In this document: positions 1-5,775 of the stretch, piece by piece
Layout: each line of letters opens with the position of its first letter
Position numbering within the stretch: position 1 is the stretch's first letter
Source of the DNA: Rubrobacteraceae bacterium
GTDB taxonomy: Bacteria; Actinomycetota; Rubrobacteria; Rubrobacterales; Rubrobacteraceae
Assembly: GCA_021156345.1 (NCBI GenBank)
Contig: JAJNDJ010000076.1
Location: forward strand, 1 to 6,826
DNA length: 6,826 nt
Reading direction: 5' to 3'
The notes under the pieces: model-generated
Databases searched by the model: none
The model's input: only the letters and a program-made list of their open reading frames with translations
What the model was told of the DNA's origin: nothing
Position numbers and translations under genes: made by a program

Positions 1-561
1 GCCGAGCGCGGTCCAGATCCACGAGAGGCCGAACGAGAACACGAGAACGAGCGCCACGGAGAGCAGCACGCCCACCGCGCCGCCGGCCGGACGAAAGCCT
101 AGCACGAGGCCAAGCACGATGACCATCGCCGAGGCCATCGCGTAACGCGCGGCATCGCCGAGCAGGGCCCCGACCAGGGTGGCCGGACGCCAGATCGGCA
201 GCGACCGGAAGCGATCGAAGACCCCTTTGGAGATGTCCGTGTTCAGCCCCATCCCGGTGTACATGGTGATGAACACCACGGTCTGCACCAGTATGCCAGG
301 CAGGAGGAATTGCAGGTACTCGCCGGTCGAGCCGGCTAGGGCGCCGCCGAACAGGTAGGTGAACATCAGCGTGAACATGATCGGGAACGCTGTGACGTCG
401 AACAACTGCTCGGGGACATGTTTGATCTTCAGCAAAGCACGCCACCCGAACGTGAGCGACGCGGATAACGCGTTCGGGCGTGGCGGGCGGGCGCGGGACG
501 AAAGGGCCGAGCGCAGCGCTTCCTCGCGGGTGGGCTGGACCGATGTGGCAGGGGTCGTCAT
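1..561 (-). CDS. ABC-2 type exporter permease, DrrB-like (3' end beyond window)
   Basis: Integral-membrane half of an ABC exporter of the daunorubicin-resistance (DrrB) type, expected to pair with the ATPase encoded just upstream and move a hydrophobic drug or lipid outward. I translated 187 codons from ATG at 561 to the window edge; no stop is reached, so the C-terminus is missing. A polar, Arg/Pro-rich cytoplasmic N-terminus (residues 1-45) precedes a first membrane segment at about 59-76, a second at about 86-106, the segment [10 protein letters not shown] (113-122) that is typical of ABC-2 permeases at the cytoplasmic face, and two further hydrophobic stretches at about 127-156 and 162-187. 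The ATG overlaps the ATPase stop codon in ATGA, which suggests translational coupling. The family is confident; the substrate cannot be read from the sequence. Confidence 0.9.
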   Translation of the reverse strand, partial: MTTPATSVQPTREEALRSALSSRARPPRPNALSASLTFGWRALLKIKHVPEQLFDVTAFPIMFTLMFTYLFGGALAGSTGEYLQFLLPGILVQTVVFITMYTGMGLNTDISKGVFDRFRSLPIWRPATLVGALLGDAARYAMASAMVIVLGLVLGFRPAGGAVGVLLSVALVLVFSFGLSWIWTALG

Positions 562-1535
562 GCGGCATCCTCCTCATTGTCGTCCTCGGCTGGATGGCCG
601 GTGAGTGCCAGGAACACCTCGTCGAGGCTCGGCTGCCCCAGCGCGAAGTCGGTGAGGGCGACGCCGGAGCGGGAGAGCTGCGCGAGCGCGTGCGCAACGC
701 GTTCGGGGTCTGAGACCCGGGCCGAGAGCGCCGCCGGGTCGGACTCGAGGCGCACGGGCACGCCGAGAGTCTCTGAGAGGACCCGCTCGGCGTCGGGACG
801 GGCCCCTGGGTCGCGGAGCCGGACGTGTAGGGCGCCCGATCCGACAGAGGCCTTGAGTTCGCTGGGTGTGCCCTCGGCGATAACCCTCCCCCCGTCTACG
901 ACGGCGATCCGGTCGGCGAGCCGGTCGGCCTCGTCGAGGTACTGGGTGGTCAAGAGTACCGTCGTGCCGCCCGCGACCAGGGCCCGAACGATATCCCAGA
1001 CCTGGTTGCGGCTCCTCGGGTCGAGGCCGGTTGTCGGCTCGTCGAGGAACATCAGGTCGGGCGTCACGACGATGGAAGCCGCGATGTCGAGCCTGCGCCG
1101 CATGCCGCCCGAGTACTTATTCACCTGCCGGGCTGCTGCCTCGGCTAGGCCGAAGGCATCGAGCAGCTCGCCAGCCCTTGCCTTCGCCTGCCTCCGCGAG
1201 TAGCCTAGCAGCCGGGCGATCAGGACGAGGTTCTCGTGTCCGGTGAGGTCCTCGTCGACGGAGGCGAATTGCCCGGTGAGGCTCACCCGAGCGCGCACCG
1301 CGTCTGCCTCTTCTACGACGTCGTGGCCAAGCACCTGCGCCGCGCCGGAGTCGGGCCGCAGCAAGGTGGCGAGCATCCGGATGACCGTGGTCTTGCCCGC
1401 GCCGTTCGGTCCCAGTAGGCCGTACACGACGCCCGTGGGCACGGCGAGGTCCACGCTGTCGACGGCCCGCGTGTCGCCGAAGGCCTTGACGAGGTCGGAC
1501 GTTTCTATAGCTAAGTCGGTACGTGAATTCAACAT
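558..1535 (-). CDS. ABC exporter ATP-binding protein, DrrA-like (daunorubicin-resistance family)
   Basis: ATPase subunit (325 aa) that powers the DrrB-like permease. Visible motifs, numbered from ATG 1535: Walker A GPNGAGKT at 42-49, Q-loop Gln89, signature YSGGMRRR at 141-148, Walker B LMFLDEP at 161-167, D-loop region around 170, then TTQYLDEAD at 196-204, where Gln198 stands in place of the usual switch His. That substitution is common in the DrrA family. The C-terminal domain ends with the DrrA-type [10 protein letters not shown] (304-313) and an acidic tail. Length fits the family (about 310-330 aa). The frame stays open back to 1778, but that part is antisense-like noise inside the VOC gene, and homology begins at about residue 7, so ATG 1535 is chosen. 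No Shine-Dalgarno precedes this ATG; the preceding bases are VOC coding sequence. Its stop overlaps the permease start. Confidence 0.93.
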   Translation of the reverse strand: MLNSRTDLAIETSDLVKAFGDTRAVDSVDLAVPTGVVYGLLGPNGAGKTTVIRMLATLLRPDSGAAQVLGHDVVEEADAVRARVSLTGQFASVDEDLTGHENLVLIARLLGYSRRQAKARAGELLDAFGLAEAAARQVNKYSGGMRRRLDIAASIVVTPDLMFLDEPTTGLDPRSRNQVWDIVRALVAGGTTVLLTTQYLDEADRLADRIAVVDGGRVIAEGTPSELKASVGSGALHVRLRDPGARPDAERVLSETLGVPVRLESDPAALSARVSDPERVAHALAQLSRSGVALTDFALGQPSLDEVFLALTGHPAEDDNEEDAA

Positions 1536-1854
1536 CGAAAACGAAGGCGCCGTAGTAGCTCGGATGGTACTGGGGGCGGAGCCCGGGACCGCCGTTGTCG
1601 CGCCCGCCCGCCACGATGGCCGCCTCGTAAAAGGCGTCGACGGTGGCGCGGTCGTCTGCGGTGAACGCGACGTGGACGGCGTGGCCCGGATCGCCCCGGG
1701 CGATCCAGAAGTCCGGCTTGCCTCGCCGCCCGAACCCCGCTGCCGAGACGCTGGGCTCCATGATAAGCTCGTAGCCAAGCGGGGAGAGGGCTTCCTCGTA
1801 GAAGCGCTTGCTCCGCTCGAAGTCCGACACGGGAAGACCGACGTGGTCCAGCAC
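1534..1854 (-). pseudogene. VOC (glyoxalase/bleomycin-resistance fold) protein, 3' end lost
   Basis: Front part of a small vicinal-oxygen-chelate family protein. GTG at 1854 follows a strong ribosome binding site (GGGAGG at 1868-1863, 8 nt spacing), so the 5' end looks authentic. Residues 1-107 read as a typical member: [17 protein letters not shown], a [11 protein letters not shown] strand, HVAF around 61-64, and [12 protein letters not shown] at 96-107. Relatives then continue with a DPDGxNxEAV-type last strand that supplies a metal-ligand Glu. Here the frame changes abruptly after Asp107 (codon 1536-1534) into out-of-frame ABC ATPase codons and stops only at 1117. The product would be a 245-residue chimera with an Arg-rich nonsense tail, without the last beta strand and its ligand. 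His4 and His61 are the likely remaining metal ligands. I infer a truncated, probably non-functional gene, or a misassembly. The conserved role of this subfamily is unknown. Confidence 0.75.
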
Positions 1855-2197
1855 CGCTCACACCTCCCAAATGCCCAGGAGACACAACCAACGACGTCCG
1901 CTAAGCTGATAATCCCCGTGCTCCGCCCCTCTACAACGGCGAGCTTCTTGGGACGGCTCTTCTAGGCACTTGGGTGGGTTGTGCCGCCTAGGATTGCTTG
2001 TGTGCTAGGTCAAGCAGTGCCGACGTGTCACATCCTGGGGCGGAGGGGTTCGCGCCGATACGTGAGTCTCAAAACACCCAGTCGCCCAGTCTCAGCTTCC
2101 GACCGAGGGCGGTGACCCAAGAGTGAATATGCACAGAACCTGAAGTTCATCCATGGTGCATTCTCCGAGGTTCGCGAAGGACGGTACCATTCGCTCC
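1855..2197. other. Divergent intergenic region between VOC/ABC genes and MOSC gene
   Basis: This 343-base gap separates minus-strand and plus-strand genes. It holds the VOC ribosome binding site, the candidate minus-strand promoter at 1909-1936, a stem-loop at 1993-2018 (ATTGCTTG, ten-base loop, CAAGCAGT; eight pairs including one G-U), and the plus-strand -10-like element TACCAT at 2185-2190. I saw no tRNA, no open frame with coding character, and no T-tract after the stem-loop that would make it a clear terminator. An in-frame ATG at 2153 would extend the MOSC protein by 15 residues that do not look conserved. Confidence 0.6.
1909..1936 (-). promoter_or_regulatory. Possible promoter of the VOC-ABC transcription unit
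   Basis: Reading the minus strand, TTGTAG (1936-1931) is followed after 16 bases by GATTAT (1914-1909). That gives a weak -35 (3 of 6) and a fair -10 (4 of 6), roughly 55 bases before the GTG start of the VOC gene. This is the best candidate in the gap on this strand, but such matches can arise by chance. Confidence 0.25.
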
Positions 2198-2200
2198 ATG
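2185..2200 (+). promoter_or_regulatory. Probable leaderless promoter of the MOSC gene
   Basis: TACCAT (2185-2190, fitting the actinobacterial TANNNT -10) ends seven bases before ATG 2198. Transcription would therefore start at or next to the A of the start codon. There is no Shine-Dalgarno at a useful distance before 2198, as expected for a leaderless message. No convincing -35 is visible. Confidence 0.4.
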
Positions 2201-2842
2201 AGAATCATCTCGCTAAACGTCGGGCTACCCTCCGCACAGCGCTACGAGGGTCGGGAAGTCATTACTGGTGGCACCAAGGAGCCGGTGCACAGTGCCGTGC
2301 TGCGCTTTGGGAACTTCGACGGCGACCGGCAGGCCGATCGAGTCAACCACGGGGGGCTTGAAAAGGCCGTGTGCGTCTACCCCTTCGACCACTACCCATA
2401 CTGGAACAGACAGCTGGGACGCGACCTTCGGCCCGGCGCCTTCAGCGAGAACCTCACCGTCTCGGGGGCTATGGAAACCGAGGTGTGCGTGGGTGATGTG
2501 TTCAGGATCGGGGAGGCGAGCGTGCAGGTCAGCCAACCGCGCATGCCGTGCGCCAAGCTGGCAGGCAAGAATGGGGCGAAGATGCTGCCCAAACTGATGG
2601 TGAACGTCGACTACACGGGCTTCTATATGCGCGTGTTGTCGGAGGGAATGGTTACTGCGGGCGACAGCTTCAAACTTTTTCAAGCCCACCCCGAGCGCAT
2701 CACTATAGCGGACGTGAACAGCATCATTTACGAGAAGTCCTACGACCTCGCACTGATCAAGCGCCTCGCTGAGCTACCAGAGTTCTCTGAGATCGGTCGC
2801 AGCCTATTTGCCCAACGGTTGGGGCAGCTAGCACGTGGGTGA
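2198..2842 (+). CDS. MOSC domain protein, YiiM-like
   Basis: A 214-residue MOSC-domain protein resembling E. coli YiiM in order and spacing of motifs. The family is related to the C-terminal domain of molybdenum-cofactor sulfurase; YiiM-type proteins act with the molybdenum cofactor, for example in detoxifying N-hydroxylated compounds. Visible: the GDRQADRVNHGGLEKAVCVY stretch at 42-61 with the conserved HGG (51-53), FSENLT at 82-87 (relatives usually have GENL), VGDVFRIGEASVQVSQPRMP at 98-117 and the key Cys118 that is thought to bind cofactor or sulfur, then a C-terminal helical region (about 165-214) as in YiiM. Start chosen at ATG 2198, where homology begins (MRIISLNVGLP) and a -10 element sits at leaderless distance; an in-frame ATG at 2153 is less likely. 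It stands alone on its strand, so no partner redox enzyme is visible. Confidence 0.88.
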   Translation: MRIISLNVGLPSAQRYEGREVITGGTKEPVHSAVLRFGNFDGDRQADRVNHGGLEKAVCVYPFDHYPYWNRQLGRDLRPGAFSENLTVSGAMETEVCVGDVFRIGEASVQVSQPRMPCAKLAGKNGAKMLPKLMVNVDYTGFYMRVLSEGMVTAGDSFKLFQAHPERITIADVNSIIYEKSYDLALIKRLAELPEFSEIGRSLFAQRLGQLARG

Positions 2843-2889
2843 GTACTCGGCCTCCGTCACATCATCTGAAGGCTTATTCACCAGAGTAC

Positions 2890-2940
2890 GTAGAAGGTGA
2901 ATTCTGCGAACTTCCGCTTTACGGAGTTCTACGAAGTTCG
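2890..2940 (+). repeat. Overlapping inverted repeats forming alternative hairpins
   Basis: Three pairings compete here. GAACTTCCG (2908-2916) pairs with CGGAGTTC (2922-2929) around a five-base loop with one bulge. CGAACTTC (2907-2914) pairs perfectly with GAAGTTCG (2933-2940). GTAGAA (2890-2895) pairs with TTCTAC (2927-2932). They cannot all form at once. They cover the start of the possible 47-codon ORF and could affect its translation or mRNA end, but no function is shown. Confidence 0.45.
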
Positions 2941-3040
2941 AGCCGCCGCCATAGAGCGCCAGAGGGCACAGCAGCGTGTAGAAGAGGTCAGGGAGGCAGA
3001 GCGTAGCAGTAAGGGTAGGAGAAAGGACCAGAACTGCTAG
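2897..3040 (+). CDS. Possible small protein, 47 aa, charged helical
   Basis: An open frame from GTG 2897 to TAG 3040, beginning directly after an in-frame TAG and 55 bases beyond the MOSC gene. The product would start with NSANFRFTEFYEVRAAAIER, continue with an Arg/Gln/Glu-rich segment that would form a charged helix or short coiled coil, and end in a Lys/Arg-rich tail with a final Cys. I do not recognise a family. In favour: even, biased composition and a terminator-like hairpin that begins at the base after the stop. Against: no properly spaced Shine-Dalgarno (GAAGG runs into the start codon) and small size. It could be co-transcribed with the MOSC gene or be the tail of a decayed gene. Confidence 0.3.
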   Translation: MNSANFRFTEFYEVRAAAIERQRAQQRVEEVREAERSSKGRRKDQNC

Positions 3041-3069
3041 AACTCCGCCCCTGCGGGGAGTTAGCCCCG
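3041..3069 (+). terminator. Terminator-like hairpin after the MOSC/small-ORF unit
   Basis: AACT-CCG-CCCC-TGC-GGGG-AGTT (3041-3062) folds with a 4+4 stem and a three-base bulge, starting immediately after the small-ORF stop. A second fold, CGGGG (3054-3058) with CCCCG (3065-3069), is mutually exclusive with it. There is no T-tract, so if it terminates it is not a classical intrinsic terminator. It lies between converging genes and may serve both strands. Confidence 0.35.
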
Positions 3070-3108
3070 ATCCTCACATCTCTAGCCGCTCGCACGTCCC
3101 TTAGGGGA

Positions 3109-3975
3109 TTAGGGGAACGAGCGTACCCACTTCAAGACCTGTGGTATGTCCATTCGTTGGTTGTAGGCTGGTCCCCTGCACAGGGGGGCTGTGCCAAACG
3201 AGGTAACGCCCACGATGGTCTCCTGGTCGGGCATGAACAGCGGCCCGCCCGAATCCCCGAAACAGCTGCCCTCCCCGCCGCCTACTATGCCGATGCCCGA
3301 GGTCTTGAGTAACTGGTCGCCGACGGCGTTGTTGGTAGTGAGGAGCCTGACCATGCCCCTGTAGCGGTCGTCCGTATAGACTGGCCGCGGGGGCGGTTCG
3401 CCACCGAGATGGAATCCGGTCGCGCCATAGCCCACGGTGGTGAGGCGTTGGCCCTCCTCGAGGGTGTCCACCAGACCCGTATCCGGCAGAGCACCGTAGG
3501 TGGCCATCTTGACCGGCTCCTCGAGGACGGCCACCCCTACTTCATAGCGGACGTCACGAGGCAGAGCGCCTACAATCTCAGGACGTTTTGGTGGGAGGCT
3601 GCATTTTCCTTTATCTTCAGAAGTTGGGAAGCAGAATTTCGGGTGGGTGTAGGGGGTCGCCGAGATAACCTGGGAAGCTCCCGGCTTGTAGGTTGGGTCG
3701 AAAGAGACATAGGTCGGCAGCCCCTCCTTTATCAGGAACTCTGTGCAATGCCCTGCGCTAAGGAAGACCCTGGCAGAAATGAGGGTGCCCGAGCACAAAG
3801 GGATGCGTTGCCCTTTGAACTCCCCGGAAGGGGGCACGCTAACTAGCGCTCCCACGTAGGAGTGGGCGTTAGGTCCCCTGTCTGGTTCGCCGTTTATGAT
3901 GGCCTGTGCCACCCCGCTGGCCAGCAGGATGGCAACAGCCATGGTGCTGGCCAGCACAAGCACTACACCTCGCAC
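3109..3975 (-). CDS. Secreted trypsin-fold (S1) serine protease
   Basis: A secreted chymotrypsin-family protease of 288 aa from GTG 3975. Residues 1-25 form a signal peptide (Arg, long hydrophobic core, end VAQA); the cut after Ala25 gives mature IINGEP, matching the IVGG N-terminus of activated trypsin. LCSGTLI and LSAGHC hold catalytic His76 and the 42-58-type disulfide; GDSGGP holds Ser242; the TSFG and PLC region matches the 214-220 pocket. The expected catalytic Asp (DxAV-type motif) is Glu145 in YEVGVAVLEEP. The residue at trypsin position 189 is Gly, so trypsin-like Lys/Arg specificity is unlikely. An extra Cys pair lies in KFCF...KGKC. GTG 3975 has AGGAG ten bases upstream and gives a normal signal peptide; ATG 4017 would add 14 basic residues but has no ribosome binding site. 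It runs convergently into the MOSC unit. Confidence 0.88.
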   Translation of the reverse strand: MRGVVLVLASTMAVAILLASGVAQAIINGEPDRGPNAHSYVGALVSVPPSGEFKGQRIPLCSGTLISARVFLSAGHCTEFLIKEGLPTYVSFDPTYKPGASQVISATPYTHPKFCFPTSEDKGKCSLPPKRPEIVGALPRDVRYEVGVAVLEEPVKMATYGALPDTGLVDTLEEGQRLTTVGYGATGFHLGGEPPPRPVYTDDRYRGMVRLLTTNNAVGDQLLKTSGIGIVGGGEGSCFGDSGGPLFMPDQETIVGVTSFGTAPLCRGPAYNQRMDIPQVLKWVRSFP

Positions 3976-4250
3976 GCCTTCTGCTCTCCTTCCCTTACAC
4001 GCTCCCCACCGGAGCATTTACACACAAGGTAACAAAGCTCTGAGGCTGGGGCTACTGCTTCCGAAAACCCCGTCAAGACGAAGTTCGGCGAATTATCCTA
4101 ATAGACCCTTTGGTGAACTCCTGTCCTACTCAAAGCGGTTGCTGAGCGTGTGCGGATCTACCCACGCCCTGAAGACACAGGTTCGTTGTGAGGCTCGCGA
4201 GCGGGATCATGTACCTGAGAGCTTTGGGCTGTACTTACGATCCGCTGCGT
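3976..4250. other. Gap upstream of protease, downstream of the 265-aa gene
   Basis: This 275-base stretch contains the protease ribosome binding site (AGGAG at 3990-3986) and an alternative ATG at 4017. Possible minus-strand promoter pieces are TTGACG (4076-4071) and GATAAT (4097-4092), neither with a convincing partner at the right spacing. Near its right end is the inverted repeat at 4201-4245. I found no tRNA and no credible small gene. Confidence 0.5.
4201..4245 (-). terminator. Possible terminator: interrupted inverted repeat
   Basis: Five bases beyond the stop of the 265-aa gene. GCGGGATC (4201-4208) pairs with GATCCGC (4239-4245) with one bulged G. Then GTAC (4211-4214) pairs with GTAC (4231-4234), and AGC with GCT inside, giving a rod-like fold with small internal loops. 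No T-tract follows on the minus strand. Its placement is the main argument for a 3'-end role. Confidence 0.3.
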
Positions 4251-5048
4251 TCAGCGTGGGCGGCCGAAGCGTTCTGCGAGCCTGGCATGGAGGCGTGCGG
4301 TACCGATGCGGGACGAGATGCGATCGTTATCGGTCGCCAACTCTGGGTAGTGCTCCTCGAGCGTGTCCAGCCTCTGGGTAGTCCGCTCTATGGCGTCGTA
4401 CGCCCGGTGTAGCTTGTCCTCCCACTCCAGGCTCCCGAGGGTGCCAGGGCCTGCGTCGGCCTCGTCGCGCATCTGGTGAAGCCGCTCGGCGAGCCGTACG
4501 TAGCCCTCGTAGTGCTCGAGGTATCTGTCGTAGCACTTCTGGAAGAACCTGGCCGGTGAGTTGTTCCAGCCGCGTCCCGGCACATCGTCGTCAGGGTGCG
4601 GCACCTGGACTCCAAGCCGCGGCTCACGGTCCCTGGGCCGCGCCTTAGGTGGGTCCGGCTTCGGTATCCTCTCCCGCCTCTGCTCTTCAGCTTCTACTTC
4701 AGAGGAGCTGCCCTTATACGGTGTTTCCCGGACTCGCCGGTCCGACCCTTCGGGCCGCCCGCTGCCAGGGGATTCTTCGCCTTGCTGCCGTTCACGAGGA
4801 TTTCCGACCGTCTCGGGAACCATCTCGCGCCGCTCAGCTTCCCGCTCCCGGCTCACCTCTAAAGCGTGACCCTGTTGCTGCACGAGATTGAGCAGGAACG
4901 CTTCCCCTTCTTGCAGGAGCTCCAGGCGTCTCTCGGTCAAGTCAACGTAGCGGCGCGCGGTCTGCAAGAAAAGGACGGCGATGGTGAGTATCGCCACGCC
5001 TGTAGCAAGTACGGCCCCGATGCCGACATACATCAACGTTGCGCTCAT
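4251..5048 (-). CDS. Membrane-anchored coiled-coil protein of unknown function
   Basis: A 265-aa protein I do not recognise. One hydrophobic segment at about residues 6-29 is followed by ARR, which predicts a cytoplasmic C-terminal part. Residues 30-75 are rich in Leu, Glu and Arg and probably form a coiled coil continuing from the membrane. Residues 76-160 are polar, charged and Pro/Gly-rich (a flexible linker). Residues 161-265 form a second, probably helical region beginning WNNSPARFFQKCYDRYLEHY and containing Trp, Tyr and heptad-like Leu spacing. ATG 5048 follows GAGGAAG at a good distance (9 bases), and a promoter-like pair lies about 60 bases upstream, so it is probably expressed singly. 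The layout resembles a membrane-tethered scaffold or sensor-like protein, but no catalytic motif is visible. The upstream position relative to the protease may be incidental. Confidence 0.8.
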   Translation of the reverse strand: MSATLMYVGIGAVLATGVAILTIAVLFLQTARRYVDLTERRLELLQEGEAFLLNLVQQQGHALEVSREREAERREMVPETVGNPRERQQGEESPGSGRPEGSDRRVRETPYKGSSSEVEAEEQRRERIPKPDPPKARPRDREPRLGVQVPHPDDDVPGRGWNNSPARFFQKCYDRYLEHYEGYVRLAERLHQMRDEADAGPGTLGSLEWEDKLHRAYDAIERTTQRLDTLEEHYPELATDNDRISSRIGTARLHARLAERFGRPR

Positions 5049-5356
5049 CCCTCTTATCTTCCTCTCAAGGCTGCCCGATCCAGGGTCGAGGCTCTACCCA
5101 GGAGAGTATTAAATCGTACGAGCGATAGGATCGCAACCTGCCCTGCCCCAAGCGCCCTTCCTATGGGTTTTCGCGCCCCGCAGCTAGAAACGCGTCCGGG
5201 CGCATTCCTGGTTCACGTGTCGGAGGCCCGAACCCTTCCAGACGCACCATCTATGGTATAGGCTCTGGCCGTGTCGGCACTGAGAACGGTTGCCCGGTCC
5301 GCGATCGAGAATACAGGTACTATATCTCCACCTGACATTCAGAAAGGGGACCTGCC
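5049..5356. other. Divergent intergenic region between the 265-aa and 84-aa genes
   Basis: A 308-base gap. It holds the minus-strand promoter at 5108-5136 and an inverted repeat, GCGCCCCG (5173-5180) with CGGGCGC (5197-5203), with one bulge and a 16-base loop. A plus-strand -10-like TACTAT at 5318-5323 has no convincing -35 but sits about 33 bases before the 84-aa gene. The inverted repeat could be a regulator site or a hairpin. No tRNA or coding frame was supported. Confidence 0.5.
5108..5136 (-). promoter_or_regulatory. Sigma-70-like promoter of the 265-aa gene
   Basis: On the minus strand TTGCGA (5136-5131, 4 of 6 to TTGACA) and TTTAAT (5113-5108, 5 of 6 to TATAAT) are separated by exactly 17 bases. 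Transcription would start near 5101, leaving a leader of about 53 bases before ATG 5048 with its GAGGAAG ribosome binding site. This is the best promoter match I found in the window. Confidence 0.55.
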
Positions 5357-5611
5357 ATGGCCTACTTCGAAGGACAGCTCAAGCGCGCGAGTACGGAAGC
5401 CGGAGAGGAGCATACAGGCTATGTCCTGGAGATGGAGATAGACATGTCGGCCGTACACGATGCCGACGAGCTAGTCGGGGACCAGATAGCCGTAACCGGG
5501 GACGTGGAGATCGTAGACTTCCCCGAGAGGGGTAAGATCCTGGTCTTCAAAGCCACCTCGGTTGCGATCCTGGAAGAGGATGAAGAAGACGAAGAGATGC
5601 CTACCGTCTGA
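5357..5611 (+). CDS. Small acidic protein of unknown function, 84 aa
   Basis: ATG 5357 follows AAAGGGG with about seven bases of spacing, a good ribosome binding site. The protein starts MAYFEGQLKR, then alternates hydrophobic and polar residues in a way that suggests five or so beta strands: YVLEMEIDM (22-30), DQIAVTGDVEIVDFP (42-56), ILVFKATSVAIL (61-72). The VGDQIAVTGDVEIVDF pattern followed by a short turn and ILVFKATSVAIL resembles small OB-fold proteins, but this is a shape argument only. The last 12 residues are almost all Glu and Asp (EEDEEDEE) before MPTV. No signal peptide, membrane segment or catalytic motif is seen. It is alone on its strand, divergent from the 265-aa gene. Coding character and start are convincing; function is not known. 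Confidence 0.75.
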   Translation: MAYFEGQLKRASTEAGEEHTGYVLEMEIDMSAVHDADELVGDQIAVTGDVEIVDFPERGKILVFKATSVAILEEDEEDEEMPTV

Positions 5612-5667
5612 AGCGCTGTGCGAAAGGACTGACCTTCCTCATAGAAAGGCATCAGGCTCCAGCTTAC

Positions 5668-5775
5668 CTAGTCCCCACCGGCCTGCTCGGCTCTGTGACG
5701 ATGATAGCCAGAGATAGCGGCAGCCGTGACGAGGAGCGTGGCAGTGATGCTCCTGAAGACCGACTCTCTTTTCAT
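5668..5775 (-). CDS. Possible 35-aa membrane peptide downstream of birA
   Basis: ATG 5775 is preceded by AGGAAGGGA with six-base spacing, among the best ribosome binding sites in the window. The peptide begins MKRESVFRS, has a short hydrophobic stretch ITATLLVTAAAISGY (10-24), and ends HRHRAEQAGGD before TAG. Positive residues on both sides of a short hydrophobic segment fit either a small membrane peptide or a single first membrane helix. The ending looks to me like the N-terminal helix of isoprenylcysteine-methyltransferase-type membrane proteins, so this may be a truncated remnant; no continuation was found in the other frames before the 84-aa gene. It lies 115 bases after birA on the same strand and could be the last gene of that unit. 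Confidence 0.45.
   Translation of the reverse strand: MKRESVFRSITATLLVTAAAISGYHRHRAEQAGGD

Noticed and set aside
577..1203. Long plus-strand open frame (208 aa) opposite the ABC ATPase
   Set aside because: It is the antisense shadow of the ATPase in high-GC DNA; Ser/Arg-rich composition and no motif, while the minus strand carries all ABC motifs.
1536..1778. N-terminal extension of the ABC ATPase back to 1778
   Set aside because: The added 81 residues are out-of-frame VOC codons, Ser/Thr/Arg-rich, and DrrA homology begins only after ATG 1535.
1243..1965. Plus-strand open frame of 240 aa across the VOC/ABC join
   Set aside because: It covers the antisense of two recognised minus-strand genes and has no recognisable domain or ribosome binding site.
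2225..2689. Minus-strand open frame of 154 aa opposite the MOSC gene
   Set aside because: The plus strand carries a full MOSC domain with conserved HGG and Cys; the opposite frame has no recognised motif.
3409..3846. Plus-strand open frame of 145 aa inside the protease
   Set aside because: Antisense shadow of the S1 protease, whose His and Ser motifs are on the minus strand.
4121..4200. GGTTCG near 4180 as a possible tRNA T-arm
   Set aside because: No matching acceptor, D or anticodon stems could be assembled on either strand.
4561..4891. Several plus-strand open frames in the linker of the 265-aa gene
   Set aside because: They lie opposite a gene with a good promoter and ribosome binding site and have the Ser/Arg/Pro-rich look of antisense translation.
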